Shown here one piece after another: positions 7,389 through 16,055 of a stretch of 32,665 nt of DNA. Position 1 is the first letter of the stretch. Each line of letters begins with the position of its first letter. A model generated the notes under the pieces. The model saw only the letters and a list, made by a program, of their open reading frames with translations, was not told where the DNA came from and did no database searches. Source of the stretch: Thermoleophilia bacterium (GTDB taxonomy: Bacteria > Actinomycetota > Thermoleophilia > Gaiellales > Gaiellaceae); the NCBI GenBank assembly GCA_025936595.1, contig JAICTB010000002.1:1-32665 (forward strand). Direction: 5' to 3'. Made by a program: the position numbers and the translations under genes.

Positions 7389-8579
7389 ATGGAGTGGATC
7401 GACGAAGCAGACGGAGTCTTCCGCGGCGGCGGGGTGAAAGGCCTCGGCCTCGCCGGCGCGCTCGTCGGGTTCGCCGATCACCCGGAGAAGCCGGTCAGGC
7501 GATGGGTGAACGTCGCGGGTGCGTCCGCGGGCGCGATCATCGCCTGCTACCTGGCGGTCGGCCACGATGCGAAGGACATCGCCGCGCTGATGGATGAGAC
7601 CCGGTTCGGCGACTTCCAGGACTTCCCGTGGCCGGGCAAGGTCGTCGGCGGCGGCGTGAACCTGCTTCGCCGGAGGGGGCTCGCGCGCGGGGAGGCGTTC
7701 CGGCGCTGGTTCAGCAAGGAGCTCGAAGGCAAGACGTTCGCCGCGGCCAAGGCCGAGGACGGCTCGAGGCGCTACCGGCTGAAGCTGATCGCCGTCGATG
7801 CGACCAACCGCGCGCTCCTGGTGCTGCCCGACGACCTGCGCCGCTATCGACTGCCGGGTGCGAGTGCGGCGATCGACCCGGATCAGTTCGAGATCGCGGA
7901 TGCCGCGCGGATGAGCATGTCCATTCCGTACTTCTTTGAGCCGGTGACGCTGATCCGCGACCGCGTCTTCGTGGTCGATGCCGGCGGCACGGACGGTCTC
8001 GTCAGCGGTCAGCCGGCAGACCGGATCGACGTGGAGCAGCAGAACGAGGTCGCTCAGCATTTCGGTGTCAAGGAGGCGGGCTTCCGCGAGTTGACCGCGA
8101 GCGAGCTGGCGACCCAGCGGGCGACGATCATCGACGGCGGCACATTGTCGAACTTCCCGGTCTGGCTGTTCGACGTGGACGCGCCGACCCTCGAGCTGAA
8201 GCGGCCGACGTTCGGCTTCACGCTCACCGGCGGCCGGGGCGTCGGCGCGGGCCTCAACGCAGTCGTGCGCCGGCTGCCGTGGGCGCTGCGCTTCGGATTC
8301 GACATCTTTCATACGTCGCAGGAGGCGTGGGATTCACGATTCGTCTCGCACTCGACGCGCGTGCGGACGGTCGCAGTCGACGCCGGGGACATCGGGACGA
8401 CGCAGTTCAACCTGGGCAAGGACGACCGCGAGTTCCTGCTCGGCAGCGGCCGTGACGCCGCGAAGCGGTTCCTCGACCGCTTCGACCTGGCGGACTACGA
8501 GAACACGTTCCACCGTGGCTTCGGCGATGCACCTGTCGAATCGGGCGAGCCCGAGCCGGTGGCGGCGGTCGGCCGGTGA
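7389..8579 (+). CDS. Patatin-like phospholipase
   Basis: The 396-residue protein has the complete patatin dyad layout: oxyanion-hole loop GGGVKG at residues 13-18, nucleophile elbow GASAG with Ser46, and the catalytic Asp in DGG at residue 249 (IIDGGTLSNFP). Patatins are Ser-Asp acyl hydrolases acting on membrane phospholipids. An insertion around residues 195-235 separates the central strands from the Asp motif, and a C-terminal helical region of about 130 residues follows. AAGGAG 7 nt before the ATG supports the start. The stop codon overlaps the next small gene (TGATG), which is itself coupled to a membrane protein, so this is probably the first gene of a three-gene unit. The physiological substrate is unknown. 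Confidence 0.9.
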   Translation: MEWIDEADGVFRGGGVKGLGLAGALVGFADHPEKPVRRWVNVAGASAGAIIACYLAVGHDAKDIAALMDETRFGDFQDFPWPGKVVGGGVNLLRRRGLARGEAFRRWFSKELEGKTFAAAKAEDGSRRYRLKLIAVDATNRALLVLPDDLRRYRLPGASAAIDPDQFEIADAARMSMSIPYFFEPVTLIRDRVFVVDAGGTDGLVSGQPADRIDVEQQNEVAQHFGVKEAGFRELTASELATQRATIIDGGTLSNFPVWLFDVDAPTLELKRPTFGFTLTGGRGVGAGLNAVVRRLPWALRFGFDIFHTSQEAWDSRFVSHSTRVRTVAVDAGDIGTTQFNLGKDDREFLLGSGRDAAKRFLDRFDLADYENTFHRGFGDAPVESGEPEPVAAVGR

Positions 8580-8707
8580 TGACGACGTCGGCGTCGGGAG
8601 CCGTTGTTCCGAGCTGCGAATTCTGCGGCGGTCAGACGGTGCGCGCAGGCGGTCAGAGAGGGGGAGTCTGCGCGCACCGCAAAGCTTGCCCGGCGGTGCA
8701 GCGATGA
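8579..8707 (+). CDS. 42-aa CxxC peptide, probably zinc-binding, between patatin and membrane protein
   Basis: An ATG overlapping the patatin stop (TGATG) opens a 42-residue frame that ends in a TGA overlapping the next gene's ATG (ATGA). It therefore fills the whole gap with coupled overlaps on both sides. The peptide has Cys at 13, 16, 31 and 37 and His at 33 (SCEFCGG, then VCAHRKAC), a small zinc-ribbon-like arrangement, and an Arg/Gly-rich middle. Four Cys in 42 residues and the exact junctions argue against chance, but a short random frame is not excluded. No known family is recognised. Confidence 0.55.
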   Translation: MTTSASGAVVPSCEFCGGQTVRAGGQRGGVCAHRKACPAVQR

Positions 8708-9693
8708 GCGAGGCGCCGACTGCCGTGCCGACGCCGGACGGCGCAACCTTCGCAGAGGTGGTCTACGCCCACTACGACTGGTGGAAGGCCGCCCGGAACG
8801 GCGGCTCGGCGGGCACGAGCGAGCACGCCTACCAGCAGCTGCTGCGCCGCTTCGAGCATCAGCACGGGAAGCTGATCAGCGCCTACTGGTGCTCGCACAT
8901 CGAGAGCAGCGTCGCGCTCAGCGAGCAGCCGCGCCGCTTCCCGTTCCACCCCCGCCTCGCGTTCCACCGCGAGACGGACTGGGCGACCAAGCGCTACCCG
9001 GAGATCGCCGCCCAGCTGCATCACCTCGACGACCTGGCGATTCGCGCGCGAACCGTCCTCACCGGCGTCCGTCAGCAGATCTGCCTGCATCGCGTCGCCT
9101 CCTCTGCAGGTCACCTCCTCAGCCTGGTCGACACCGCGAGCGCGCCGCCGAACCGCGAGCAGCTGACCGCAGCGCTCGAGGAAGAAGCGACGCGGATCGA
9201 CGACATCCAGCACTACTACGACGACGCCGCGAACGGACAGGCACAGATCGTCTACTTCAGCGGCATGGCCGCGGGCGTCATCCTCATCTCGCTGCTGGCG
9301 GGGCTCTTCCTGATCCACGTCGACACCTGGCAGGCAGGCGTCGCGGCCCTGGTCGCCGGCGCCGTCGGTGCGGTCGTCAGCGTCATCCAGCGGATCAACA
9401 ACCGCCACTTCCAGGTCGCCTATGACGTGGGCCGGCCGTATGCCTTCTTCCTCGGCGGCCTTCGCCCGCTGATCGGCGGCGCCTTTGCAATCGCCGTCAG
9501 CTTCGCGTTCGACAGCGGCATCATGCACCTCCCGATCACGAGCGCGAAAGCCGAGGACAAGCATCTCGCCCTCGTCGTCGTCAGCTTCCTGGCGGGCTTC
9601 AGCGAGCGCTGGGCGCAGGACACCCTCGCCACGGCCCTGCCGCAGGCAGCCGCGGACCCGCCGGCGGCGCCGGCGCAGCAGTCGCCGACGTAA
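8704..9693 (+). CDS. Membrane protein of unknown function with soluble N-terminal half (329 aa)
   Basis: The N-terminal 180 residues are soluble and helical, rich in His, Trp and charged residues (HYDWWKAARNGG, CSHIESSVALSEQPRRFPFH). Four hydrophobic segments follow: about 181-205, 210-230, 245-270 and 282-300. Conserved-looking loops are VIQRINNRHFQVAYDVGRPY between helices 2 and 3 and FLAGFSERWAQD after helix 4. The C-terminal tail is Ala/Pro-rich and disordered. The open frame extends further upstream, but the ATG at 8704 overlaps the preceding small gene by 4 bp, which fits translational coupling better. It could be the membrane partner or target of the patatin enzyme; that is inference from gene order. 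Confidence 0.75.
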   Translation: MSEAPTAVPTPDGATFAEVVYAHYDWWKAARNGGSAGTSEHAYQQLLRRFEHQHGKLISAYWCSHIESSVALSEQPRRFPFHPRLAFHRETDWATKRYPEIAAQLHHLDDLAIRARTVLTGVRQQICLHRVASSAGHLLSLVDTASAPPNREQLTAALEEEATRIDDIQHYYDDAANGQAQIVYFSGMAAGVILISLLAGLFLIHVDTWQAGVAALVAGAVGAVVSVIQRINNRHFQVAYDVGRPYAFFLGGLRPLIGGAFAIAVSFAFDSGIMHLPITSAKAEDKHLALVVVSFLAGFSERWAQDTLATALPQAAADPPAAPAQQSPT

Positions 9694-9727
9694 GGCGAGC
9701 GGAGCCTAGGTCGGGAGTTTTCTTCGA

Positions 9728-10381
9728 TCAGCCGCCGGGCTGCACGAGGCCGCACTCGTAGGCCAGCACGACCGCCTGGGCGCGGTCGTGGAGGTCGAGC
9801 TTGGCGAAGATGCGCGCGACGTGCGTCTTCACGGTGGCGTCGCCGACGACGAGCTCGGCCGCGATGTCGGCGTTGGAGAGACCGCGCGCGACGAGGCGCA
9901 GCACCTCGAGCTCGCGCGGGGTCAGCTCGGCGAGCGGCGCGGGGTGCGGCGCCGGCGGCGGATGGCGGGTGTAGCTCTCGATCAGGCGGCGGGTGATCGT
10001 GGGTGAGAGGAGCGCGTCGCCGGCTGCGACCATGCGGACCGCATTGCGCAGCTCGTCGGCGCGGGCGTCCTTGAGCAGGAAGCCGCTGGCTCCGGCGCGG
10101 AGCGCTTCGTACACGTAGTCGTCGAGGTCGAAGGTGGTGAGGATCAGGACGCGCGGGGATCCGTCGGCGGCGGCGATTCGTCGCGTCGCCTCGATCCCGT
10201 CGAGGTTCGGCATGCGGATGTCCATGAGGACGACGTCGGGGTGCAGCGTCTGGACGGCTTCGAGCGCGTCGAGCCCGTCGGTGGCCTCGCCCACCACCTC
10301 GAGGTCGGGCTCGGCGTCGAGGACGACTCGAAATCCGGTGCGGACGAGCTCCTGGTCGTCGGCGATCAGGATGCGGATCAC
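9728..10381 (-). CDS. NarL/FixJ-family response regulator
   Basis: The 217-residue protein has a receiver domain (residues 1-120) with acidic pocket D8-D9, phospho-acceptor Asp54 in VLMDIRMP, a switch Thr in LILTTFD and the conserved Lys in LLKDA. A LuxR-type HTH follows at about 148-212 (LTPRELEVLRLVARGLSN, then VKTHV). It lies directly downstream of and overlaps the histidine kinase gene by 4 bp, so the two are translationally coupled partners. Targets cannot be read from sequence. The divergent membrane gene at 11729 is a possible target by position. Confidence 0.93.
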   Translation of the reverse strand: MIRILIADDQELVRTGFRVVLDAEPDLEVVGEATDGLDALEAVQTLHPDVVLMDIRMPNLDGIEATRRIAAADGSPRVLILTTFDLDDYVYEALRAGASGFLLKDARADELRNAVRMVAAGDALLSPTITRRLIESYTRHPPPAPHPAPLAELTPRELEVLRLVARGLSNADIAAELVVGDATVKTHVARIFAKLDLHDRAQAVVLAYECGLVQPGG

Positions 10382-11547
10382 GGCGCGTCTCCGAACGGGA
10401 GCCGTGCGCGCACGGCGTAGCCGTGGCCGTCGCCGCGGGAGCCTGCCTCGAGCGTCCCGCCGTAGAGGGCGACGCGCTCGCGCATCCCGATCAGGCCGTG
10501 GCCGTCGCCGTTGACGCCGCCGTTGGCGCCGCTGCCGTCGTCCACGACCTCGAGCTCGAGCGCGCGGGCGCCGTAGCGGACGACGATCTCGGTAGCCGCG
10601 TTCCCTGCGTGCTTGACGACGTTCGTCAACGCCTCCTGCACGATGCGGTAGGCGGAGAGGTCTATCCCGGCCGGCAGGTGCAGGGGCTCGCCTTCGACCC
10701 GCAGAACGACGCGCAATCCCGACGTTTGCAGCTGCTCGACGAGGGACTGGAGCGAGTCGAGCCCGGGCTGCGGCCCGATGGCGAGCTGCTCGTCGCCGGA
10801 GCGGAGGATCCCGAGCAGGCGACGGAGCTCGACGAGCGCGTCGCGCCCGCTCGACTCGATCGCGCGAAAGACGCCGGTCGCGCGCTCCGGGTCTCCCATG
10901 AGATGCGGTCCGGCTTGCGCCTGCACGACGATGACGCTGACGCCGTGCGCGATCACATCGTGCAGCTCGCGGGCGATGCGCGCCCGCTCCTCGGCGACCG
11001 CGAGTTGCGCCTTCTCCTCCCGCTCGTGCTCGAGTCGCGCGGCGTGCTCCTCGAGGTCAGAGACGCGCTGGCGTCGTCGCCGCAGATCGCGGCCGACGAG
11101 CCACGCGAGCACGAACGCGAGCCAGGCGGAGGGTCGCGAGCCGGTGGAGCTGAAGAGGCCCGGGCGGGCTAGGTCCGCGGCTGCGATCGCGCCCACCGCC
11201 ACGGCTCCCACGACCGGTGCGCGGCGCTCGTCACAGTTCGCGCCGACCGAGTAGAACGCGAGCAGCATGGCGAGGAAGACCCCGAGCGGGATCCCCGCCG
11301 AGTGGCTGCCGAGCAACGCCACCAGGACGAGGGCGCTCGCGGCGGACAGGAGCGTCGCCTCGGGCGCGCGCCTCCGCACAGCGAGTGGCAGCGTGACGAA
11401 CAGCAGGAGCACGACCAGGACGCCACGGCTTCCCGCAGCGCGCATCGTCCCGGGCTCGTGCTGCCACAGATCGAGCTGAACCCAGATCGCGAGCGCGAGT
11501 GCGACAATCGGGTCAGCCCAGCGGTCGAGAATGGCGCGAGCGCGCAT
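10378..11547 (-). CDS. Sensor histidine kinase (HisKA_3 / DesK-like)
   Basis: An N-terminal membrane part holds about five short helices (residues 10-150) with little extracellular loop. A linker coiled coil (RRRRQRVSDLEEHAARLEHE) follows, then the HisKA_3 box RARIARELHDVIAHGVS with the phospho-acceptor His, and an HATPase_c domain with the N box YRIVQEALTNVVKHAG and G boxes VVDDGSGANGG and GHGLIGMRERV. This architecture senses membrane or intracellular signals and phosphorylates the adjacent regulator. The open frame extends to 11679; the Met at 11547 was chosen because it directly precedes the first helix. Another Met at 11583 is possible, and neither has a good SD. Confidence 0.88.
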   Translation of the reverse strand: MRARAILDRWADPIVALALAIWVQLDLWQHEPGTMRAAGSRGVLVVLLLFVTLPLAVRRRAPEATLLSAASALVLVALLGSHSAGIPLGVFLAMLLAFYSVGANCDERRAPVVGAVAVGAIAAADLARPGLFSSTGSRPSAWLAFVLAWLVGRDLRRRRQRVSDLEEHAARLEHEREEKAQLAVAEERARIARELHDVIAHGVSVIVVQAQAGPHLMGDPERATGVFRAIESSGRDALVELRRLLGILRSGDEQLAIGPQPGLDSLQSLVEQLQTSGLRVVLRVEGEPLHLPAGIDLSAYRIVQEALTNVVKHAGNAATEIVVRYGARALELEVVDDGSGANGGVNGDGHGLIGMRERVALYGGTLEAGSRGDGHGYAVRARLPFGDAP

Positions 11548-11728
11548 GGAGGCAAACGTACTGCGCGCCCCCCACGGGCGCATCAGCCCGCCGCACGATC
11601 TGCGTCCCCCTGCAGGGCTACGACGAGATAACGTCGCCGGGCGACGAAGGATCGCCACCACGGCCGACGACAGCGCCACGGCATCGCCCTAGCGTGCTGC
11701 GCAGATCCTCGACCTGAAGGAGAACACG

Positions 11729-12325
11729 ATGGACAAACCGATGCTGCCGCGGCTCGCAGCGGCTTGCGGGATCGTCTTCCCGATCACCATGTTCCTCGCC
11801 GCCGGCGACGGCAGCCACTTCGTCGCGTGGCGGGCGGTGGCCGCAACGTGGGCGCTCGTCCTCTTCCTGCCGTTCCTCGGCTACCTCTACAGCGTGCTTC
11901 GCGACGCAGAGGGCGACCGCGGCTGGCTCGCGACCACCGCGCTCGCCGCCGGCCTCATGGGCGTTATCGTCAAGATCGCCAGCCACGCGCCCGAGATCGC
12001 GATCCACCACGAGCACCTTGTCAAAGGCACGCCGCTCTACAAGGCACTCGACGACAGCGCCGCGGGAGCGACCGTGGTGAGCCTCTACCCACTCGCCATC
12101 TGCTGCGCAGCCGTCGCCATGGTCGCATTGCGCGAGCAGCTCATGCCACGCTGGTTCGGCATCTTTGCTGCGATCACGGCCGCTGCGCTTGCGGTCAACG
12201 GCGCGTTCCTCTTCGCAAGCTTCGTGCCCGCCTTCCTGCTCTTCCTCCTCTGGACGCTCGTCACCGGCGTCGTTCTGTTTCGGCGCAGCACGAGCGCCGT
12301 ACCGCGCGTCGCGTACTCGACCTGA
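11729..12325 (+). CDS. Six-helix membrane protein of unknown function (198 aa)
   Basis: AAGGAG 7 nt before the ATG fixes the start. The product has about six hydrophobic segments, a short charged loop after helix 2 (YSVLRDAEGDRGW), and a lumenal or outer loop with His residues (ASHAPEIAIHHEHLVKG). The general layout recalls DUF4386-like integral membrane proteins, but the match is weak. It is transcribed away from the histidine kinase/response regulator pair and may be one of their targets; this is inferred from position only. A strong hairpin follows the stop. Confidence 0.7.
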   Translation: MDKPMLPRLAAACGIVFPITMFLAAGDGSHFVAWRAVAATWALVLFLPFLGYLYSVLRDAEGDRGWLATTALAAGLMGVIVKIASHAPEIAIHHEHLVKGTPLYKALDDSAAGATVVSLYPLAICCAAVAMVALREQLMPRWFGIFAAITAAALAVNGAFLFASFVPAFLLFLLWTLVTGVVLFRRSTSAVPRVAYST

Positions 12326-12335
12326 ACAGCAGATC

Positions 12336-12365
12336 GGGGCCGGCTCGAACTCGCGAGCCGGCCCC
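12336..12365. terminator. 12-bp perfect hairpin in a convergent gap
   Basis: GGGGCCGGCTCG pairs perfectly with CGAGCCGGCCCC around a 6-nt loop, 10 bp after the stop of the plus-strand membrane gene. There is no U-run on either strand. Its place between converging genes suggests a bidirectional terminator. Confidence 0.6.
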
Positions 12366-12391
12366 GCCCACGTCGTGGCGCAGAGCGAGTG

Positions 12392-12410
12392 CCCGACAAG
12401 AATCGAACTT
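12392..12410 (-). repeat. Copy of the tRNA-Arg 3' region (candidate attachment-site remnant)
   Basis: The 19 bases cccgacaagaatcgaactt are identical to 24444-24462 inside the tRNA-Arg gene and lie in the same orientation. With a 2-bp gap the match extends outward by four more bases (AGTG). The T-arm does not pair beyond three bases here and no cloverleaf can be drawn, so this is a fragment, not a tRNA. It sits 14 bp from the stop of the cyclase gene. Confidence 0.6.
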
Positions 12411-12423
12411 TGCGATCGCAGTG

Positions 12424-15400
12424 CTAACCGGCCAGGACGGCTGATCCCGCGGCGTGCTGCCGCGCGCGCGCGAGCCACGCGGTCGCGCCCAGCCGCTCGA
12501 GCGTCTCGACGGCGCTCGCCGGGATCGCCTCGCCCGCCACCTCGGCCCGCTCGAGCTGCGCTACCGCCACCCAGAACGGCATCTCGAGCTCGCCGAACCG
12601 CTGTGCTGCCGCCGCGAAGCGCACGGGGCTCGCCTCGAGGCGTCCACGAAGGCGTAGCGCCTGCGCCTCCATGAACGGCGGCCGCTGCCCCGGCGCCGCG
12701 GTCTCGACGCGCCCGAGCAGGCTCTCGACGTCAGACGTCCGGCCGAGCGCGAGGGCGGCCTCTGCCGCGTGCCAGAACGCCTGCTTCGCTTGCTGGTAGG
12801 AGAGCCCCGCGGTCCCGCCGAGCAGCTCGAGCGTCTTCAGCGCGGCCGCGAAGGCCTCCTCGAGCCGGCCCTCGGCGTGCAGGACGGCGGTGTCGGCCGC
12901 CGCGACCGACGTCCGCTCCTGCACGTCCGGCGAGTCGGCCGGGTAGAGCCCCAGAAGGCGCCGCGCCTCTGGCGCGTTGCCGCGCGCGATGTGGATCTCC
13001 ACCACCGAGCTGAGCAGACTCAGCGTCACGCTCTCGTTCAGACGGTCCTCCGGGATCTCGGCGGCCGTCGCAAGGCACTCGTCCCAGCGGCCGAGCATGT
13101 AGAGCGGGTACGTCGACTCGGCGAGCGTCGCGCGCTCGTGCGGGCGGATGCCGCGGCGCCGGCTCACCTCGAGCGCCGATTCGAGGTAGCCGAGCGCGTC
13201 CGCATAGCGGTCGGCGTGGAAGCACTGGTCCGAGAGGTTGAACTGGATCGTCGCGAGCTGCTCGAGCAGCTCGTGCTCCTCGGCGATCAGCAGGGCCTCG
13301 CGCAGATATGCGGTAGCCACGTGCGCGTGACCGCGGGCGCGCGAGAGGTGCGCGCGCCCGAGGAAGGCGCCGGCGAGCACTTCCGCGGCACCGAGTGATT
13401 CTCCGAGCTCGACTGCCCGGTCGACCAGCGCGCCGGCGCGGTCGTCGCCGGCGAAGACGTAGCCGCCCGCGAGGCGCATCGCGAGCATCCCAAGATCCTC
13501 GTCGGGCTCGTCGTCCTTGAGTAGCTCGTAGGCACGCTCAGTCATGCCGATCGCCTCGTCGAACCGCCCCTGCCAACGGACGACGAACGCGAGACGCGCC
13601 GAGACGCGTGCAGCGCGATGGCTCTCGCCGGCTCCGTCGTAGAGGGCGATGGACTCGCCGAACAGGCGCTCGGCGCCTTGGAGATCCGCCGCGCCCTGGG
13701 CGGCAGTGCCGGCCTCGTAGAGGAGCTGCGCCCGCTCCAGCGGCTCATCGGTTAGCTCCGCCGCCTGCATCAGATACCGCTGCGCCTCTCCGGACGCGGC
13801 GAGCGACTGCGCGCGCGCCGCCGCCCGGACGACCGCGTCGCGCGCACGTGCCCTCAGCTCGTCGTCAGGCACCGCCGCGTAGGCATCGAGCAGGTGCGCG
13901 GCCATTACCTCCGCCACCTCGTCGTCCCCGGCGAAGGCGCGCTCGAGATGGGAGGCAGCTGCGAGGTGGCGCGCCCGTCGCTCCCGCTTGGAGAGCGACT
14001 CGTAGGCGACGTGGCGGACGAGGTCCTGGAGGAACGCGTACTGCCCGTGCTCGGGCGAGCGCGCGTCCGCCTGCAGGCCAAGTACCTCCTTGCGGACGAG
14101 CGAGCCGAGCAGCAATTCGAGCTGGTCGTCCTCCTCGGCCAGCGCCGCGAGCGCGTCGCGCGTGAAGCTCTTGCCGAGGACGGCGCCGTCCTGGAGCAGG
14201 CGCCGCTCCTCCGGCGGAAGGCCGTCGAGCCGTGCGGCGATCAGCGCGTGCAGCGTCTCCGGCACGTCGAGCTCGCCGATCTCCCCGACCGGCTGGTACG
14301 TACTTCCTCGCTCCGCGATCAGCCTGCGATCGACCAGCATGCGTACGGTCTCCACCGCGTACAGTGGGACGCCCTCGGCGCGCTCGAGGATCTGGCGGCG
14401 CGTCGTGTCCGGGAGCCCGGGGACGAGGCCGTTCAGCAGTTGCTCCATCGCGTCGCGGTCGAGCGGCTCGAGGTAGAGGGAGGTGAAGTTGCGGTGGCCT
14501 GCGCCCCACGTCGGCCGGCGCTCGAGGAGCTCCGGCCGCGAGAGCGTGACCACGTAGAGTGGCGAGTTGCGCGACCATTCGAGCAGGTATTCGATGAAGT
14601 CGAGCAGGCTCGAGTCCGCCCACTGCAGGTCTTCGAACGCGAGCACCGTCGGGTATGTGTCGGCGAGCCGCTCGAAGAACAGGCGCCAGGCTGCGAACAG
14701 ATCCTGCCGGTCGCGCGCGGCGTGCTCGGCGAGGGCGAGCAGGTGCGCGAGCCGCGGCTCGACGAACGCACGCTCGTCGGCATCGACGATGTGCTCCTCC
14801 AGTGTGGCCCGCAGCTTCTCGAGCGCGACACCGGGCTCGTCGTCCTCGCCGATGCGGCAGCGCATCCGCACCATGTCGGCGAGCGCCCAGTAGGTGACGC
14901 CGTCGCCGTAGGAGAGGCAGCGGCCGCGGTGCCAGTACGTCAGCTGAGGCAGGCCGTCGAAGTACTTGTAGAACTCCCACGCGAGACGCGACTTCCCGAT
15001 CCCGGCGATGCCTGTGACCGAGACGAGATGTGCCTTGGCACTCTCGGCGCAGGCATGGAAGAGGTCCTTGATCTGCCGGAGCTCACGGTCGCGGCCGACG
15101 AACGGCGCCTCGAGCCCGTGCGACTTGAGCGTCCCGCGCGCCCCGGATACGACGCGCAGCGCGCGGGCGAGCGCGACCGGCTCCTCCTTCCCCTTCAGCT
15201 CATGGGTGCCGGCGTCCTCGTAGACAACCGACTGCTCCGTCGCGCGGCGGGTCGCGTCCCCGACGAGCACCGTCCCGGCGTCGGCGGCCGTCTGGACGCG
15301 CGACGCGGTGTTGACGAGGTCGCCCGCGACCATCCCCTGACCCTGCGCCCCGACCGTGACCGCCGCCTCGCCGGTGACGACGCCGGCCCGAGCGCGCAGC

Positions 15401-15867
15401 TCGGGCACGCCGATCTCGTCGCCGAGCGCCGACACCGCCGCCACCAGGTCGAGCCCTGCGCGGACCGCGCGTTCGGCGTCGTCCTCCGTCGCGGTCGGTG
15501 CTCCCCACACCGCCATCACGGCGTCTCCGATGAACTTCTCGACCGTCCCGCCGTAGAGCTCGATCAGCCGGCGGCACGTCTCGAAGTAGCGCGTCAGGAG
15601 CTCGCGCACCTCCTCCGCGTCGCGCACCTCCGACAGGCGGGTGAAGCCGACGAGGTCCGCGAACAGCACCGAGACCAGTCGCCGCTCGGCTGCCGGCTGG
15701 ACATGTTCCGCGCGAGCCGCCACGGCACTCCCGCACTCGCCGCAGAACTTGACGCCGTCCTCGAGTGCGGCGCCGCACGAGGCGCACGCGACCGTCAGGC
15801 CGGTTCCGCACTCGCTGCAGAACTTCTTGCCCGCCGGGTTCTCGGTGCCGCAGCCGGGACAGAGCAT
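12424..15867 (-). CDS. Class III adenylate cyclase fused to AAA/STAND ATPase and TPR repeats, with double zinc ribbon
   Basis: The 1147-residue protein begins with two zinc ribbons (Cys 3/6/17/20 and 28/31/42/45). A class III cyclase domain follows (about 62-240) that looks active: metal Asp71 in LFADLVGFT, Asp115 in EKFIGDAVMAVWG, a Lys at 111 of the type that favours ATP, and the NTASR motif. Next is an AAA/STAND ATPase (about 255-600) with Walker A GIAGIGKSRL and Walker B AFEDLQWAD. The rest is TPR-like helical repeats. Such proteins are common in actinomycetes and are thought to be signal-controlled cAMP sources or scaffolds. There is no C-terminal DNA-binding domain, but a free LuxR HTH is encoded just upstream. 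Start ATG at 15867 gives the complete first ribbon. Confidence 0.9.
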   Translation of the reverse strand: MLCPGCGTENPAGKKFCSECGTGLTVACASCGAALEDGVKFCGECGSAVAARAEHVQPAAERRLVSVLFADLVGFTRLSEVRDAEEVRELLTRYFETCRRLIELYGGTVEKFIGDAVMAVWGAPTATEDDAERAVRAGLDLVAAVSALGDEIGVPELRARAGVVTGEAAVTVGAQGQGMVAGDLVNTASRVQTAADAGTVLVGDATRRATEQSVVYEDAGTHELKGKEEPVALARALRVVSGARGTLKSHGLEAPFVGRDRELRQIKDLFHACAESAKAHLVSVTGIAGIGKSRLAWEFYKYFDGLPQLTYWHRGRCLSYGDGVTYWALADMVRMRCRIGEDDEPGVALEKLRATLEEHIVDADERAFVEPRLAHLLALAEHAARDRQDLFAAWRLFFERLADTYPTVLAFEDLQWADSSLLDFIEYLLEWSRNSPLYVVTLSRPELLERRPTWGAGHRNFTSLYLEPLDRDAMEQLLNGLVPGLPDTTRRQILERAEGVPLYAVETVRMLVDRRLIAERGSTYQPVGEIGELDVPETLHALIAARLDGLPPEERRLLQDGAVLGKSFTRDALAALAEEDDQLELLLGSLVRKEVLGLQADARSPEHGQYAFLQDLVRHVAYESLSKRERRARHLAAASHLERAFAGDDEVAEVMAAHLLDAYAAVPDDELRARARDAVVRAAARAQSLAASGEAQRYLMQAAELTDEPLERAQLLYEAGTAAQGAADLQGAERLFGESIALYDGAGESHRAARVSARLAFVVRWQGRFDEAIGMTERAYELLKDDEPDEDLGMLAMRLAGGYVFAGDDRAGALVDRAVELGESLGAAEVLAGAFLGRAHLSRARGHAHVATAYLREALLIAEEHELLEQLATIQFNLSDQCFHADRYADALGYLESALEVSRRRGIRPHERATLAESTYPLYMLGRWDECLATAAEIPEDRLNESVTLSLLSSVVEIHIARGNAPEARRLLGLYPADSPDVQERTSVAAADTAVLHAEGRLEEAFAAALKTLELLGGTAGLSYQQAKQAFWHAAEAALALGRTSDVESLLGRVETAAPGQRPPFMEAQALRLRGRLEASPVRFAAAAQRFGELEMPFWVAVAQLERAEVAGEAIPASAVETLERLGATAWLARARQHAAGSAVLAG

Positions 15868-15991
15868 CGAGCACCCACCATACGTTCGCCGGGGTCCGCC
15901 GCAAAGGTCGCCGCTCGGATCGCGGCTCCGCTACAGGTGTCGAAGCTCCCGCCCGCGGCTGCAGGCCGGCCGTGGAAGATTCACGCAAACG

Positions 15992-16008
15992 CCGCTTCCG
16001 AAGCGGCC
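15992..16008 (-). terminator. Short hairpin after the LuxR-HTH gene
   Basis: GCCGCTT pairs with AAGCGGC around a 3-nt loop, 48 bp downstream of the HTH stop codon on the minus strand, with a short GTTTG after it. It is a plausible weak terminator separating the HTH gene from the cyclase gene. The rest of the gap 15868-16055 shows nothing else clear. Confidence 0.35.
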
Positions 16009-16055
16009 TCACCGGTTAAAAGTGACACGCCTTGGTTCGAGCGTGGTTATCACGT

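Noticed and set aside
7389..9693. Patatin operon as a CBASS (CapV) system
   Set aside because: No CD-NTase or ubiquitin-like accessory genes lie beside it; the neighbours are a glycosyltransferase and a two-component pair.
16029..16055. GGTTCGAGC T-loop-like sequence suggesting a tRNA
   Set aside because: No acceptor or anticodon stem can be drawn around it.
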